Source: M3007 sp044230315 (lineage in GTDB: Bacteria > Bacteroidota > Bacteroidia > Chitinophagales > Saprospiraceae). From it: 64,000 nucleotides of DNA. The notes under the pieces were generated by a model. That model did no database searches and was not told the origin of the DNA. It was given only the letters and a program-made list of their open reading frames with translations. Below are positions 1-7,957 of the stretch, one piece after another (within the stretch, counting starts at the first letter, position 1; each line of letters starts with the position of its first letter). The position numbers and the translations under genes are program-made. The stretch lies in assembly GCA_044230315.1 (NCBI GenBank), contig JBGARJ010000016.1, forward strand, positions 1-64,000, in the 5' to 3' direction.

Positions 1-351
1 TGCTACATGGACTTTTGAATTGACATGACTTTGCGCACCATTTTTCATTACTGGAACAGGCATTTCAAATTCCAAGTTCACATTACTCAAAACAATTTTG
101 CCCATATTCACTTCTAAAATGCAATTACCTTTCATTTGAACGGCGTGAATCTGTTGTGATGTGCTAGGTGATGTAGAAATATCAACCATCTGCCAATCCT
201 CAGCTTCAATTTTAACGCTAAATTTTTGCTTGTCCATATTATTGGCTGGAGGAATAGAACTTAAACTCAGTACAGATGGAGTTTTACAAAACTGCGCCAT
301 AATAATTATGACGACACAAAGAGAGAATTTGAGAATTTGAGAATTTTTCAT
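1..351 (-). CDS. Truncated N-terminus of an AT-rich putative exported protein
   Basis: Reading leftwards from the ATG at 349-351 gives 117 codons without a stop before the window edge, so the gene is cut by the window and its C-terminus is not visible. The start MKNSQILKFSLCVVIIIMAQ looks like a signal peptide: two lysines, a hydrophobic stretch, then a cysteine at residue 22 that is not in a good lipobox. Residues around 48-53 read KIEAEDW, which resembles the opening of CBM6-type carbohydrate-binding modules (IEAEdY), but that is only a hint. The base composition is much more AT-rich than the rest of the window. I do not assign a function. The start is the first ATG of the frame and gives the signal-like N-terminus. 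Confidence 0.55.
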   Translation of the reverse strand, partial: MKNSQILKFSLCVVIIIMAQFCKTPSVLSLSSIPPANNMDKQKFSVKIEAEDWQMVDISTSPSTSQQIHAVQMKGNCILEVNMGKIVLSNVNLEFEMPVPVMKNGAQSHVNSKVHVA

Positions 352-426
352 TTCTTCTAAATTTTATTGGTGAAAAAAAGGTTGATAATGTTTTTTCATT
401 TTTATGATTTCGCCTCAACTTTATGT

Positions 427-548
427 TACCCGAAAATGGATAAGTAAAAACCTGCATTGCACCTTTCACTTATCCGTTTTCGGGTAAGTGGCTTATGGGC
501 GTTTTGATTTGCCGGCTAAGTAAACCCGCATTGCGCCTTTACTTAGCC
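427..548. repeat. Pair of related hairpins between the truncated gene and the next gene
   Basis: Arms 427-445 and 468-486 are 19 bases long with one mismatch. A second stem pairs 514-524 with 538-548 (11 bases, perfect). The two structures are related: each has a GCATTGC-containing loop followed by a CCTTT..ACTTA stretch, so they look like duplicated and diverged copies of one unit. They sit downstream of the minus-strand gene ending at 643 and upstream of the AT-rich gene. The gene at 643 is also read leftwards into them, so a terminator role is possible, but no clear T-tract follows. Confidence 0.6.
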
Positions 549-642
549 CAATAATAGAATTTCGCTTCAAGTTTTTGCAGAACATATTTCCTATTGCCAA
601 GTATCCCGGTCATCCAAAGGACATTTAACTTTGTTCCTGCCC

Positions 643-1503
643 CTACCCAATCGTATAGTTGATATGATCGTAATCGGTGATATCCAGCCGGTCGTTGTTG
701 TTGAACAGCCCGACGCAAAACTTCAACTTGTAATTTCCGGTCTCGTACAGGTCGAATTCAGCATACGGCATGAACATTTTCAAATCGTGGAACCGGGTGT
801 TTTCATATTGCGGAACAAAATCTTCCCAGGTGCACACCTGACCGTCGGAGGTATGGTACCGCCCGTTCACGTCTTCCAGGCGCTGCCCGTTGGCATAGTA
901 GAACCAGGCGATCGCTGAGCAGTTGTCGTGCTCGGAGTGGTGGATATTAAAATCGAGATGGATGTACATGCCCTTCTCGTTGCCATGCGTGATGTTGTGC
1001 TCCGTCCACATCTTGTTGATTTTCCCCGATGCGACTTTCCGTTGGATCGATTCCCGGCGGTGGGCCGTGTCGATGATGGCGTTGAGGAGATAACTCGCCA
1101 TGACATCCCGGTTTCTCGACAGCAACAGCCCGATGTAAATACAGCGCTGCAGCGGGTTGTGCTCCACGATGTTGAGCAGCACGGTCGAAGCGTGTTGCGG
1201 ATTCATCCCCAACAGCTGCTTGAAGTCGTTCAATTCTACGGTAACCACCATCTCGCTGTATTCGCGGATCTTATCTACCTCGGGGTTGTTGAGCGCCTTG
1301 AGGCGCAAGCCGGAAATGTAGGTTTGCCATTCGTCGTTGTTGAGCGATCCTACGAAATGTGCGATATCAACCAGGGCATTAATTTGCGTCGACTCGCTGC
1401 GCAGTTCCAGCACTTTTTGGTTGACCCATTCGTTGACCCGGTTGAGGGCTACGGCTGCACCGGCTATCTCCAGTACATCGGCGACGTTTTTCCAGAAACT
1501 CAT
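643..1503 (-). CDS. Unrecognised 286-aa cytosolic protein with a beta-rich C-terminal domain
   Basis: The frame is open from the ATG at 1501-1503 and codon use matches the GC-rich neighbours. There is no signal peptide. Residues 1-150 look helical, with a hydrophobic patch near 8-20 (VLEIAGAAVAL). Residues about 165-286 look like a beta-rich domain with the pattern GMyIHlDFNI..AWFYYaNGqrLeDvNGRY.tsDGqV...EDF.P.YeNT.F.Dl.mFMPY. I recall similar stretches at the ends of bacterial proteins of unknown role, but I cannot name a family. It stands alone: the nearest gene upstream (tex) is divergent and about 0.9 kb away. A possible -7 box TAAATTTG lies at 1808-1815 on the minus strand but is far from the start. 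Confidence 0.7.
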   Translation of the reverse strand: MSFWKNVADVLEIAGAAVALNRVNEWVNQKVLELRSESTQINALVDIAHFVGSLNNDEWQTYISGLRLKALNNPEVDKIREYSEMVVTVELNDFKQLLGMNPQHASTVLLNIVEHNPLQRCIYIGLLLSRNRDVMASYLLNAIIDTAHRRESIQRKVASGKINKMWTEHNITHGNEKGMYIHLDFNIHHSEHDNCSAIAWFYYANGQRLEDVNGRYHTSDGQVCTWEDFVPQYENTRFHDLKMFMPYAEFDLYETGNYKLKFCVGLFNNNDRLDITDYDHINYTIG

Positions 1504-1965
1504 GCTTGTTTAATTTGGTGATGGGAAAGGTTTCAACGGCGGTTTGTTCCGGATTCCTGCACACGCTGCACGGGGCAACAAAGGGGGCGGGGGGAGCATC
1601 CGCTCCGCGCGTACGCTGCAACGTCATGTACCGCACACTGCTCGCCGCGCAAGCAGCGGCAACCGTCCGGATTTTGGGGAACAAAACCAGCACAGGGGGA
1701 GAGCATTTGTGCAATCGAGGTTCATCCTGGTACACCATGGGGCGGCGGGATAACGACGTCTGGAATTGGGTGAAAAACCGTTTGGCCTCCAGGGGTTTTT
1801 GCGCCAACAAATTTAACCCAAATAAAACGTTGCATCCAAGCCAATTGGAAATATTTTTATCCCGTTCCGGCGCTTTCCCGCGGCAAACTGCCGGTACCCG
1901 GCAAATTTGGCGCAGTTGCACCAGGAGTCTTGCCGGAAAGCGGAAAAACCGCATTTTTGCCGCCG
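1504..1965. other. Gene-free stretch upstream of the 643-1503 gene
   Basis: Short open frames cross this stretch on both strands, but none has a credible start context, a recognisable motif or protein-like composition. The only signal noticed is the TAAATTTG box (minus strand, 1808-1815), which could be a promoter for the gene ending at 643 with a leader of about 300 bases. Confidence 0.4.
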
Positions 1966-2238
1966 CGCCGTAAGGTTAGATCGCCGCGATTGAAACAGAA
2001 TGCGCCGCGTGGTAAGTTTAAAAAAGCGCGCCATCAGTTTATATTGCCGCGCCGTAAGTTTAAATCACCGCGATATAAATTTAAAACGGCGCGTTGTAGG
2101 TTTAAAAAAGCGCGCCGTAAGTGTAAATCGCGGCGATATAAATTTAAAACGGCGCGATTTAAGTTTAAAAAAGCGCGCCGTAAGCGTAAATCGCGGCGAT
2201 TTAAATTGACGGCGGCGCATTTTAATTTACTTCGGCGC
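1966..2238. repeat. 21-bp tandem repeat array, about 13 units, upstream of tex
   Basis: From 1966 the sequence falls into consecutive 21-bp units that each begin CG, carry an AT-rich core (TTTAAA or a variant) and end in a GC-rich CG step. Units start at 1966, 1987, 2008, 2029, 2050, 2071, 2092, 2113, 2134, 2155, 2176, 2197 and 2218. A higher-order period of three units (63 bp) is visible: the units at 2050/2113/2176, 2071/2134/2197 and 2092/2155 resemble each other best. Decayed units with GCGCC spacing continue towards 2340. Because 21 is a multiple of 3, two frames stay open and code for Lys/Arg-rich heptads; I regard these as by-products of the repeat. The array ends about 150 bases before the tex start. 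Confidence 0.9.
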
Positions 2239-2390
2239 GCCCCGGTTCAACAACGCGCCGGTTTTATCGTACGGCGGTCCAATCCGGTCTAACGCCGCTG
2301 TGTGTTTTGCCTGTGTCGCGCCGGTTTACATCAGCAAAGGCGCGCCGCCACCCCGACCCGAACCACCACCGTTTTACGCAGCAAACAACT

Positions 2391-4511
2391 ATGTCCTACG
2401 CTCCGCAGATCGCCCAGAACCTCGCCTTATCCGCCCGCCGCGTCGAAGCGGTGCTCGAATTGTTGGAAAGCGGCGCCACCATCCCCTTTATCGCGCGTTA
2501 CCGCAAGGAAGCCACGGGCTCGCTCGACGAGGTCCAGATCGCCGCCATCCAGGACCGCTGGAAAAAACTCCAGGAACTCGACAAACGCCGCGAAACGGTG
2601 CTGGCCAGCATCGAAGAGCAGGGCAAACTGACGCCCGAACTGCGCGCCGCCATCCTGGCCGCCGCCACGCTCACCGAACTCGAAGACCTCTACCTGCCGT
2701 ACCGGCCCAAGCGCAAGACCCGCGCCACCATCGCCATCGAGCGCGGCCTCGAGCCCCTGGCCAAACGCCTCTTTACCCAGCGCGACCGCGACGGGGTGGA
2801 GGCCCTGGCCGCAGCGTTTATCACCGCCGAGGTGCCCAGCGCCGCCGACGCCCTGCAGGGCGCCCGCGATATCATCGCCGAATGGCTGAACGAAGACAAA
2901 CGCATCCGCGACCGCGTGCGGCGCCACTTTGACAAAGGCGCCGTCATCGCCGCCCGCGTGGTCAAAGGCAAGGAAACCGAAGGCGCCAAATACCGCGACT
3001 ACTTCGAGTGGTCCGAGCCGCTCGCCGCCTGCCCCTCGCACCGCCTGCTGGCCATGCGCCGCGGCGAAGAGGAAGGCTTCCTGCGCGTGGGCATCGCGCC
3101 CGACGAAGAACGCACGGTCGGCGACCTCGACAAACTCGTCGTCACCGGCTACGGCGAAGCGGCCGAACAGGTACGCCTGGCCCTGCTCGACGGCTACAAA
3201 CGCCTGCTCCAACCCGCCATCGAAACCGAATTCCGCAATGCCAGCAAGGAAAAAGCCGACCTGGAAGCCATCCGCGTATTCGCCGAAAACCTGCGCCAAT
3301 TGCTGCTCGGCGCGCCGCTGGGCGAAAAGCGCGTGCTGGGCATCGACCCCGGCTTCCGCACCGGCTGCAAACTGGTGGCGCTCGACGCCAGCGGCAACCT
3401 GCTGCAATACACCGCCATTTACCCGCACGAACCGCAGCGACAGGTGTTCGAAAGCACCTCCCTGCTGGAAGAATGGGTCGACCGCTTCCAGATCGAAGCC
3501 ATCTCCGTGGGCAACGGCACCGCCGGCCGCGAGACGATGGATTTCCTGCGGAACATAAAATTCCAGCGCCCGGTCGATATTTTCCAGGTCAACGAAGCCG
3601 GCGCTTCCATCTACTCGGCCTCCGAGGTGGCGCGCGAGGAGTTCCCCAACGAAGACCTCACCGTGCGCGGCGCCGTCAGCATCGGCCGCCGCCTCCTCGA
3701 CCCCCTCGCTGAACTGGTCAAGATCGACCCCAAAAGCATCGGGGTGGGGCAGTACCAGCACGACGTGAACCAGACCCAACTCCGCGAAAGCCTCGACCGC
3801 ACGGTGGAGTCCTGCGTCAACGCCGTGGGCATCAACCTCAACACCGCCAGCAAGCACCTGCTGACCTACGTGTCGGGCCTGGGACCGGTGCTGGCGCAAA
3901 ACATCGTGACCTACCGCACCGAGAACGGCGCCTTCCGCCGCCGCGCCGACCTGAGAAAAGTGGCCCGCCTCGGCGACAAAGCCTTCGAACAATGCGCGGG
4001 CTTCCTCCGCATCCGCGGCGCCGAACACCCGCTCGACAACACCGCCGTGCACCCCGAACGCTACGCCCTGGTGGAACAAATGGCCCGCGACCTCGGCTGC
4101 ACGGTGTCCGACCTGGTTGGCGACCGCGCCCTGCGGCAAAAAATTGACCTCCAGCGCTACGTGAAAGGCGACGTCGGGCTGCCCACGCTGCAGGATATCC
4201 TCAAGGAACTGGAAAAGCCCGGCCTCGACCCCCGCGGCACCGCCCAGCCCTTCGAGTTCGGCAACGTCCGCAGCATCGAGGACCTTTCGCCCGGCATGGT
4301 GCTGCCCGGCATCGTGATCAACATCACCAACTTCGGCGTGTTCGTCGACATCGGCATCAAAGACAGCGGCCTCGTGCACGTATCCCAACTGGCCGACAAG
4401 TTTGTGAAAAACCCCGCCGAAGTGGTCAAACTCCACCAGCAGGTGATGGTGCGGGTGGTGGAAGTAGACCTGCAGCGGAAACGGGTGGCGCTGTCGATGC
4501 GGGGGGTGTGA
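2391..4511 (+). CDS. tex: Tex-family RNA-binding transcription accessory protein
   Basis: The 706-aa product has the full Tex layout. An N-terminal helical Tex domain contains IPFIARYRKEATGSLDE near residue 30. A YqgF/RNase H-like domain begins at RVLGIDPGFRTGCKLVALD, near residue 315. It is followed by a helix-hairpin-helix region (NTASKHLLTYVSGLGP..) and a C-terminal S1 RNA-binding domain (GMVLPGIVINITNFGVFVDIGI..). Family members bind nucleic acid and are linked to transcription and RNA turnover in the cytosol. I chose ATG 2391 (MSYAPQIAQ) because it is the usual Tex N-terminus; the frame is open further upstream but there it codes for low-complexity sequence over the repeat array. A 669-aa open frame on the opposite strand is a shadow caused by high third-position GC. 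Confidence 0.96.
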   Translation: MSYAPQIAQNLALSARRVEAVLELLESGATIPFIARYRKEATGSLDEVQIAAIQDRWKKLQELDKRRETVLASIEEQGKLTPELRAAILAAATLTELEDLYLPYRPKRKTRATIAIERGLEPLAKRLFTQRDRDGVEALAAAFITAEVPSAADALQGARDIIAEWLNEDKRIRDRVRRHFDKGAVIAARVVKGKETEGAKYRDYFEWSEPLAACPSHRLLAMRRGEEEGFLRVGIAPDEERTVGDLDKLVVTGYGEAAEQVRLALLDGYKRLLQPAIETEFRNASKEKADLEAIRVFAENLRQLLLGAPLGEKRVLGIDPGFRTGCKLVALDASGNLLQYTAIYPHEPQRQVFESTSLLEEWVDRFQIEAISVGNGTAGRETMDFLRNIKFQRPVDIFQVNEAGASIYSASEVAREEFPNEDLTVRGAVSIGRRLLDPLAELVKIDPKSIGVGQYQHDVNQTQLRESLDRTVESCVNAVGINLNTASKHLLTYVSGLGPVLAQNIVTYRTENGAFRRRADLRKVARLGDKAFEQCAGFLRIRGAEHPLDNTAVHPERYALVEQMARDLGCTVSDLVGDRALRQKIDLQRYVKGDVGLPTLQDILKELEKPGLDPRGTAQPFEFGNVRSIEDLSPGMVLPGIVINITNFGVFVDIGIKDSGLVHVSQLADKFVKNPAEVVKLHQQVMVRVVEVDLQRKRVALSMRGV

Positions 4512-4539
4512 GCGGAGAGGATGCCGAGGTGTAATTTTA

Positions 4540-4703
4540 AGAAGTTGTTTGAGTTATTCTGTCGGAGGCAAAAAGAGCAGGTTTTCAGGGCAGACAACCC
4601 GTTTTTCGAAGTTCATAGTGGGGAACTATGGACTGAGAAAAAGGGGAAGTATGGCTTGAAAAAATGCCTTTTTGACCTGACAAGAATAACTCAAACAACT
4701 TCT
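4540..4703. mobile_element. MITE-like element, family D, copy 1
   Basis: The ends are perfect 19-base inverted repeats (AGAAGTTGTTTGAGTTATT at 4540-4558 and its complement at 4685-4703). The 164-bp element has no coding capacity. A second, diverged copy with matching interior sequence (GGCAAAAAGAGCAGG, GTTCATAGTGG, GGGGAAGTATGGCTTGAAAA) lies at 12703-12880. Length, terminal inverted repeats and dispersed copies fit a non-autonomous element; no transposase is in the window. Confidence 0.75.
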
Positions 4704-4742
4704 AGGATCGCCCGTAACCAGTATGGGTTCGAACGGTCGTTG

Positions 4743-4982
4743 TAAATTAACGTGAATTTTGGATAGATCGGCACCAACAATTGAACACTTTATGCCCTCG
4801 GAGAGGCCTAACGTTTGTATTCGCTGGAATAATGGAACCAATGTTAGGCCTCTCCGAGGCCCTGCAACGCTGATAACGGATTGTTTCTACCAATGTTAGG
4901 CCTCTCCGAGGCCAAAAATCGACGTTTATTGACCAATTCTTCTCGATTGAAGTTTGTCGCCATCCGAACTCACGTTAATTTA
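4743..4982. mobile_element. Element family B with GGCCTCTCCGAGGCC hairpins, copy 1
   Basis: The ends are 13-base inverted repeats (TAAATTAACGTGA at 4743-4755 and its complement at 4970-4982). Inside are three copies of the hairpin core GGCCTCTCCGAGGCC or its complement, near 4798, 4847 and 4899; the first is in the opposite orientation. The left part (GGATAGATC..CAACAATTGAACACTTT) recurs in inverse orientation at about 11671-11715 beside a four-unit hairpin array, so both loci hold the same element in opposite directions. Confidence 0.75.
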
Positions 4983-5143
4983 GAGCGTGTTTAAATTTCA
5001 GTGCCGGAGCGAAATCTAGCAAATTTTGTATCAGGCAAGGCAAAATTTGCAGCCATAGCCGGAAGCCTATGGCGAAAATTTTAACGAAGCATGAAACAAA
5101 ATTGGCCGCTTGCAGCCCGGCGACTGAAATTTAAACACGCTCT
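4982..5143. mobile_element. MITE-like element, family C
   Basis: Perfect 21-base inverted repeats bound the element: 4982-5002 (starting AGAGCGTGTTTAAATTTCAG) and 5123-5143. It is 162 bp, non-coding, and abuts element B at base 4982. A piece of its right end (CGGCGACCGAAATGTAAACATGCTCT-like) is found inside the second family-D copy near 12840-12864, which suggests past nesting. Confidence 0.75.
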
Positions 5144-5199
5144 TAAATACATGGTGATCTATGTTTGTTGCCCTTTTGACTGCCTACGCGTAATCAATT

Positions 5200-5308
5200 C
5201 AGCAAAAAATCTGTGCAAACCATCTGTGTAAAATCCGTGAGAAAAAAGCCTGGAGCGAGTGGTTTTCGCGCAGATTTTACACAGATGGTGTGCGCAGATT
5301 TTTTGCTG
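5200..5308. repeat. 36-bp imperfect inverted repeat
   Basis: Bases 5200-5235 are complementary to 5273-5308 with two mismatches, around a 37-base loop. The repeat word is CATCTGTGTAAAATC. It follows directly on the cluster of elements D, B and C, so the whole 4.54-5.31 kb gap is repeat-derived. No gene is supported between 5144 and 5529. Confidence 0.8.
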
Positions 5309-5529
5309 AACAAGGTATACATGGACCGGATAAGGCTTTGCAAATCGTAAATTTGGCAGTCCAGACAGATTGAAATGAACTGGTTGCGTAAATACCGGAA
5401 TACACCTCTTCGTGCCTGCGCAGCGCACCCGGCCCACGGCGTTTTTTTTATTCGTTTTCCCAAAAATATTCCCCGCGCGCTCCGAACTTCACCCGGAAAA
5501 CGGGTTCACTCGATATAAACCGTACCATT

Positions 5530-6225
5530 ATGAAAAAGGTAATTTTTCTCTTCCTGCTGGGATGCCTGCCCATGGCGCTCGTGGCTCAGGATTGCGCCGC
5601 GATCTACAGTTATTTGAAAGAAGGCGTGACGCTCGAATACACCAATTACGACAAGAAAGGTGAATTGCAGTCGGTCATGACCCACCGCGTGACGCGTATC
5701 GAGGAGCAAGCGGATACGCTGGTCGCCCAGATGGAATACGCGGGGACCGACAAAAATGGCAAGACGCTGTACCAAAACGCTGCGCCCGTCAAATGTTACC
5801 AGGGCGTGTTGTACATGGATATGCGCGCGCTGTTGCCGGCCCAACCGAACGCCAGCCAGTCGCCCGATATGACGGTCGAAGTGGAAGGCACCGACCTGAC
5901 TTTCCCGGCCGATATGCAGCCCGGCCAGGAGCTGCCCAACAGCGACCTGACGATGACCACCCGCCTCGGCGCTCTGCAGATCGCGCGGCTGCACTACACG
6001 ATCACCAACCGCAAAGTGGAGGCGCGCGAAAGCATCACGACACCCGCCGGCACCTTCGCCTGCGTGAAGATCTCCTATGATTTCGAATACAGACTCCTGG
6101 GCACCCGCACCCTGCATACCGAGTACTGGTTTTCGCCGGAAGTCGGCATGGTGCGGTCGGTCAGCTATGATAAAAAAGGAAAGGAAGAGAGCCGGATGGA
6201 GCTGACGAAGGTTTCGAAGACGTAG
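5530..6225 (+). CDS. Exported DUF3108/TapB-like protein
   Basis: The 231-aa product starts with a clear signal peptide (MKKVIFLFLLGCLPMALVAQ, cleavage after AQ near residue 20). The mature part is predicted to be mostly beta. It contains YLKEGVTLEYTNYDKKGEL, a central ..ITTPAGTFACVKISYDFEYR.. stretch and the ending ..TEYWFSPEVGMVRSVSYDKKGK, a pattern I associate with the DUF3108/TapB-type proteins common in Bacteroidota. Their role is unknown; they are periplasmic or outer-membrane-facing. The next gene, pyrR, is 227 bases away across a strong inverted repeat and has its own promoter box, so the two are probably not one operon. Confidence 0.8.
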   Translation: MKKVIFLFLLGCLPMALVAQDCAAIYSYLKEGVTLEYTNYDKKGELQSVMTHRVTRIEEQADTLVAQMEYAGTDKNGKTLYQNAAPVKCYQGVLYMDMRALLPAQPNASQSPDMTVEVEGTDLTFPADMQPGQELPNSDLTMTTRLGALQIARLHYTITNRKVEARESITTPAGTFACVKISYDFEYRLLGTRTLHTEYWFSPEVGMVRSVSYDKKGKEESRMELTKVSKT

Positions 6226-6231
6226 ACTTCA

Positions 6232-6366
6232 AATGTCCAATGTCCAACAAGGAATGTCCAATGTCCAAGTACGCCAGAAGGTAGGTCTGCAAAAGTGGAC
6301 CGAATTTTCCGTTGCGCGCGATCTAACACTTGGACATTGGACATTCCTTGTTGGACATTGGAAATT
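6232..6366. repeat. 38-bp inverted repeat built of AATGTCC heptamers
   Basis: Arms 6232-6269 and 6329-6366 pair with a single mismatch; the inner 31 bases (6239-6269 with 6329-6359) are perfect. Each arm is itself a series of the heptamer AATGTCC, interrupted once by AACAAGG. The loop is 59 bases. It lies between the TapB-like gene and the pyrR promoter. Confidence 0.85.
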
Positions 6367-6386
6367 CAGGATAGTATTCATTGTTC

Positions 6387-6394
6387 TATCTTTG
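6387..6394 (+). promoter_or_regulatory. -7 box for pyrR
   Basis: TATCTTTG matches the Bacteroidota -7 consensus TAnnTTTG. It lies 59 bases before the pyrR ATG and just after the heptamer inverted repeat. Confidence 0.65.
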
Positions 6395-6452
6395 CCCGGC
6401 GCGTCGCAGCGGCGACACCGCGCTTAACCCCCGCTGACCCGAACCGAACTTT

Positions 6453-7001
6453 ATGGCCAACGGAAAAAATTTGCTTGCCCGCGAACGCTTCTCCCTCACG
6501 ATCGAGCGCCTGTGCTGCCAATTGATCGAGGATTGGGGCGATTTCTCGAATGCCTGCGTAATCGGTATTCAACCCCGCGGCGTGGCCCTGTCCGACCGCA
6601 TCCACAACCGGCTGGAGGCGCTTACCGGCAACCCGCATATCGAATACGGCAAACTGGACATCACCTTTTACCGCGACGATTTCCGGATGCGCGACACGCC
6701 GCTGACGGCCTACCCCAATGAAATGGATTTTCTGGTGACCGACAAAAAGGTGCTGCTCGTCGACGACGTGCTCTACACCGGCCGCACCATCCAGGCGGCC
6801 CTCGCGGCATTGCAGCACTACGGCCGGCCCGAAATGGTCGAACTCCTGGTGTTGGTCGACCGCCGCTTCAACCGCCATTTGCCGATCCAGGCGGATTATA
6901 CCGGCCTGGTGGTCGACGCCCTCGACGAAGCCTACGTGAAAGTGCACTGGAAAGAGATCCACGGCGAAGACGAAATCCTGTTGTTTGATAAAAAAGTATG
7001 A
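6453..7001 (+). CDS. pyrR: Bifunctional pyr operon regulator / uracil phosphoribosyltransferase
   Basis: The 182-aa product matches PyrR in length and layout. VLLVDDVLYTGRTI, near residue 108, is the PRPP-binding motif of type I phosphoribosyltransferases. VIGIQPRGVALSDRI near residue 35 and the ..YGKLDITFYRDDFR.. segment are PyrR hallmarks. In Firmicutes PyrR binds pyr mRNA; whether it regulates in this phylum is not established by the sequence. The stop codon overlaps an ATG at 6998 (ATGA), so pyrB follows in the same transcript. Confidence 0.95.
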   Translation: MANGKNLLARERFSLTIERLCCQLIEDWGDFSNACVIGIQPRGVALSDRIHNRLEALTGNPHIEYGKLDITFYRDDFRMRDTPLTAYPNEMDFLVTDKKVLLVDDVLYTGRTIQAALAALQHYGRPEMVELLVLVDRRFNRHLPIQADYTGLVVDALDEAYVKVHWKEIHGEDEILLFDKKV

Positions 7002-7030
7002 ACCGCCCGGCTGCGGGCCGGATGCCACAC

Positions 7031-7957
7031 ATGAAACAGTTCTCCACGCGCCACCTGATCGGCATCAAAAATATCACCGAAGCCGATATCCAACTCATCT
7101 TCGAAACGGCCGACAACTTCAAGGAGGTCATCAACCGGCCGATCAAGAAAGTACCCTCGCTGCGGGATATCACGGTCGCCAACCTGTTTTTTGAAAGCAG
7201 CACCCGCACGCGGGTGTCGTTCGAACTGGCCGAGCGCCGCCTCAGCGCCGATATCGTCAATTTCACCGCCTCCTCGTCCAGCGTCAGCAAAGGCGAAACC
7301 CTGCTCGACACGGTGAACAATATCCTGGCCATGAAGGTCGACATGGTGGTGATGCGCCACCCCGCCCCCGGCGCCTGCGTGTACCTGTCCAAACACATCC
7401 CCGCCAACATCATCAACGCCGGCGACGGCACCCACGAACACCCCACGCAAGCCCTGCTCGACGCCTTCTCCATCCGCGAAAAACTGGGCGACGTGGCCGG
7501 CAAAAAGATCGCCATCATCGGCGATATCCTCCACAGCCGCGTGGCGCTCAGCAATGTGTTCTGCCTGAAAAAACTCGGCGCCAAAGTGCGCGTCTGCGGG
7601 CCGCCGACACTCATCCCCAAGTACTACGCCGACCTGGGGGTCGACATCTCGTTCGACGTGCGCGACACGCTCCGCTGGTGCGACGTGGCCAACGTGCTGC
7701 GCATCCAGCTCGAACGCCAGGATATCAAGTACTTCCCCAGCCTCCGCGAGTACCACCAGTATTTCGGCGTCACGCGCCAGATGCTCGACGAACTCGACAA
7801 GGAGATCGTGGTGATGCACCCCGGCCCCATCAACCGCGGCGTGGAGATCACCTCGGATGTGGCCGACAGCCGCCAGAGCATCATCCTCCAGCAGGTGGAA
7901 AACGGCGTAGCCGTCCGCATGGCCGTATTGTACCTGCTGGCCGGAATTAAGCCATAG
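7031..7957 (+). CDS. pyrB: Aspartate carbamoyltransferase catalytic chain
   Basis: This enzyme catalyses the first committed step of pyrimidine synthesis (carbamoyl phosphate + aspartate). The carbamoyl phosphate loop FESSTRTRVSFELA, the GDGTHEHPTQALLDAF motif and the ..MHPGPINRGVEI.. segment are all present. I place the start at ATG 7031 (MKQFSTRHLIGIKNIT, 308 aa), which matches the usual N-terminus. An in-frame ATG at 6998 overlaps the pyrR stop (ATGA) and would add 11 residues; a translationally coupled start there cannot be excluded. It is co-directional with pyrR. Confidence 0.95.
   Translation: MKQFSTRHLIGIKNITEADIQLIFETADNFKEVINRPIKKVPSLRDITVANLFFESSTRTRVSFELAERRLSADIVNFTASSSSVSKGETLLDTVNNILAMKVDMVVMRHPAPGACVYLSKHIPANIINAGDGTHEHPTQALLDAFSIREKLGDVAGKKIAIIGDILHSRVALSNVFCLKKLGAKVRVCGPPTLIPKYYADLGVDISFDVRDTLRWCDVANVLRIQLERQDIKYFPSLREYHQYFGVTRQMLDELDKEIVVMHPGPINRGVEITSDVADSRQSIILQQVENGVAVRMAVLYLLAGIKP

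Noticed and set aside
1930..2292. Lys/Arg-rich 120-codon frame (histone H1-like appearance)
   Set aside because: The heptad pattern follows automatically from the 21-bp DNA repeat, a second frame is also open, and no promoter or clear start context is seen. Kept as a repeat, with translation left as a test.
2427..4436. 669-codon open frame on the minus strand
   Set aside because: It lies wholly opposite tex, with Ala/Gly/Val/His-rich composition typical of an antisense frame under high third-position GC; tex has all family motifs.
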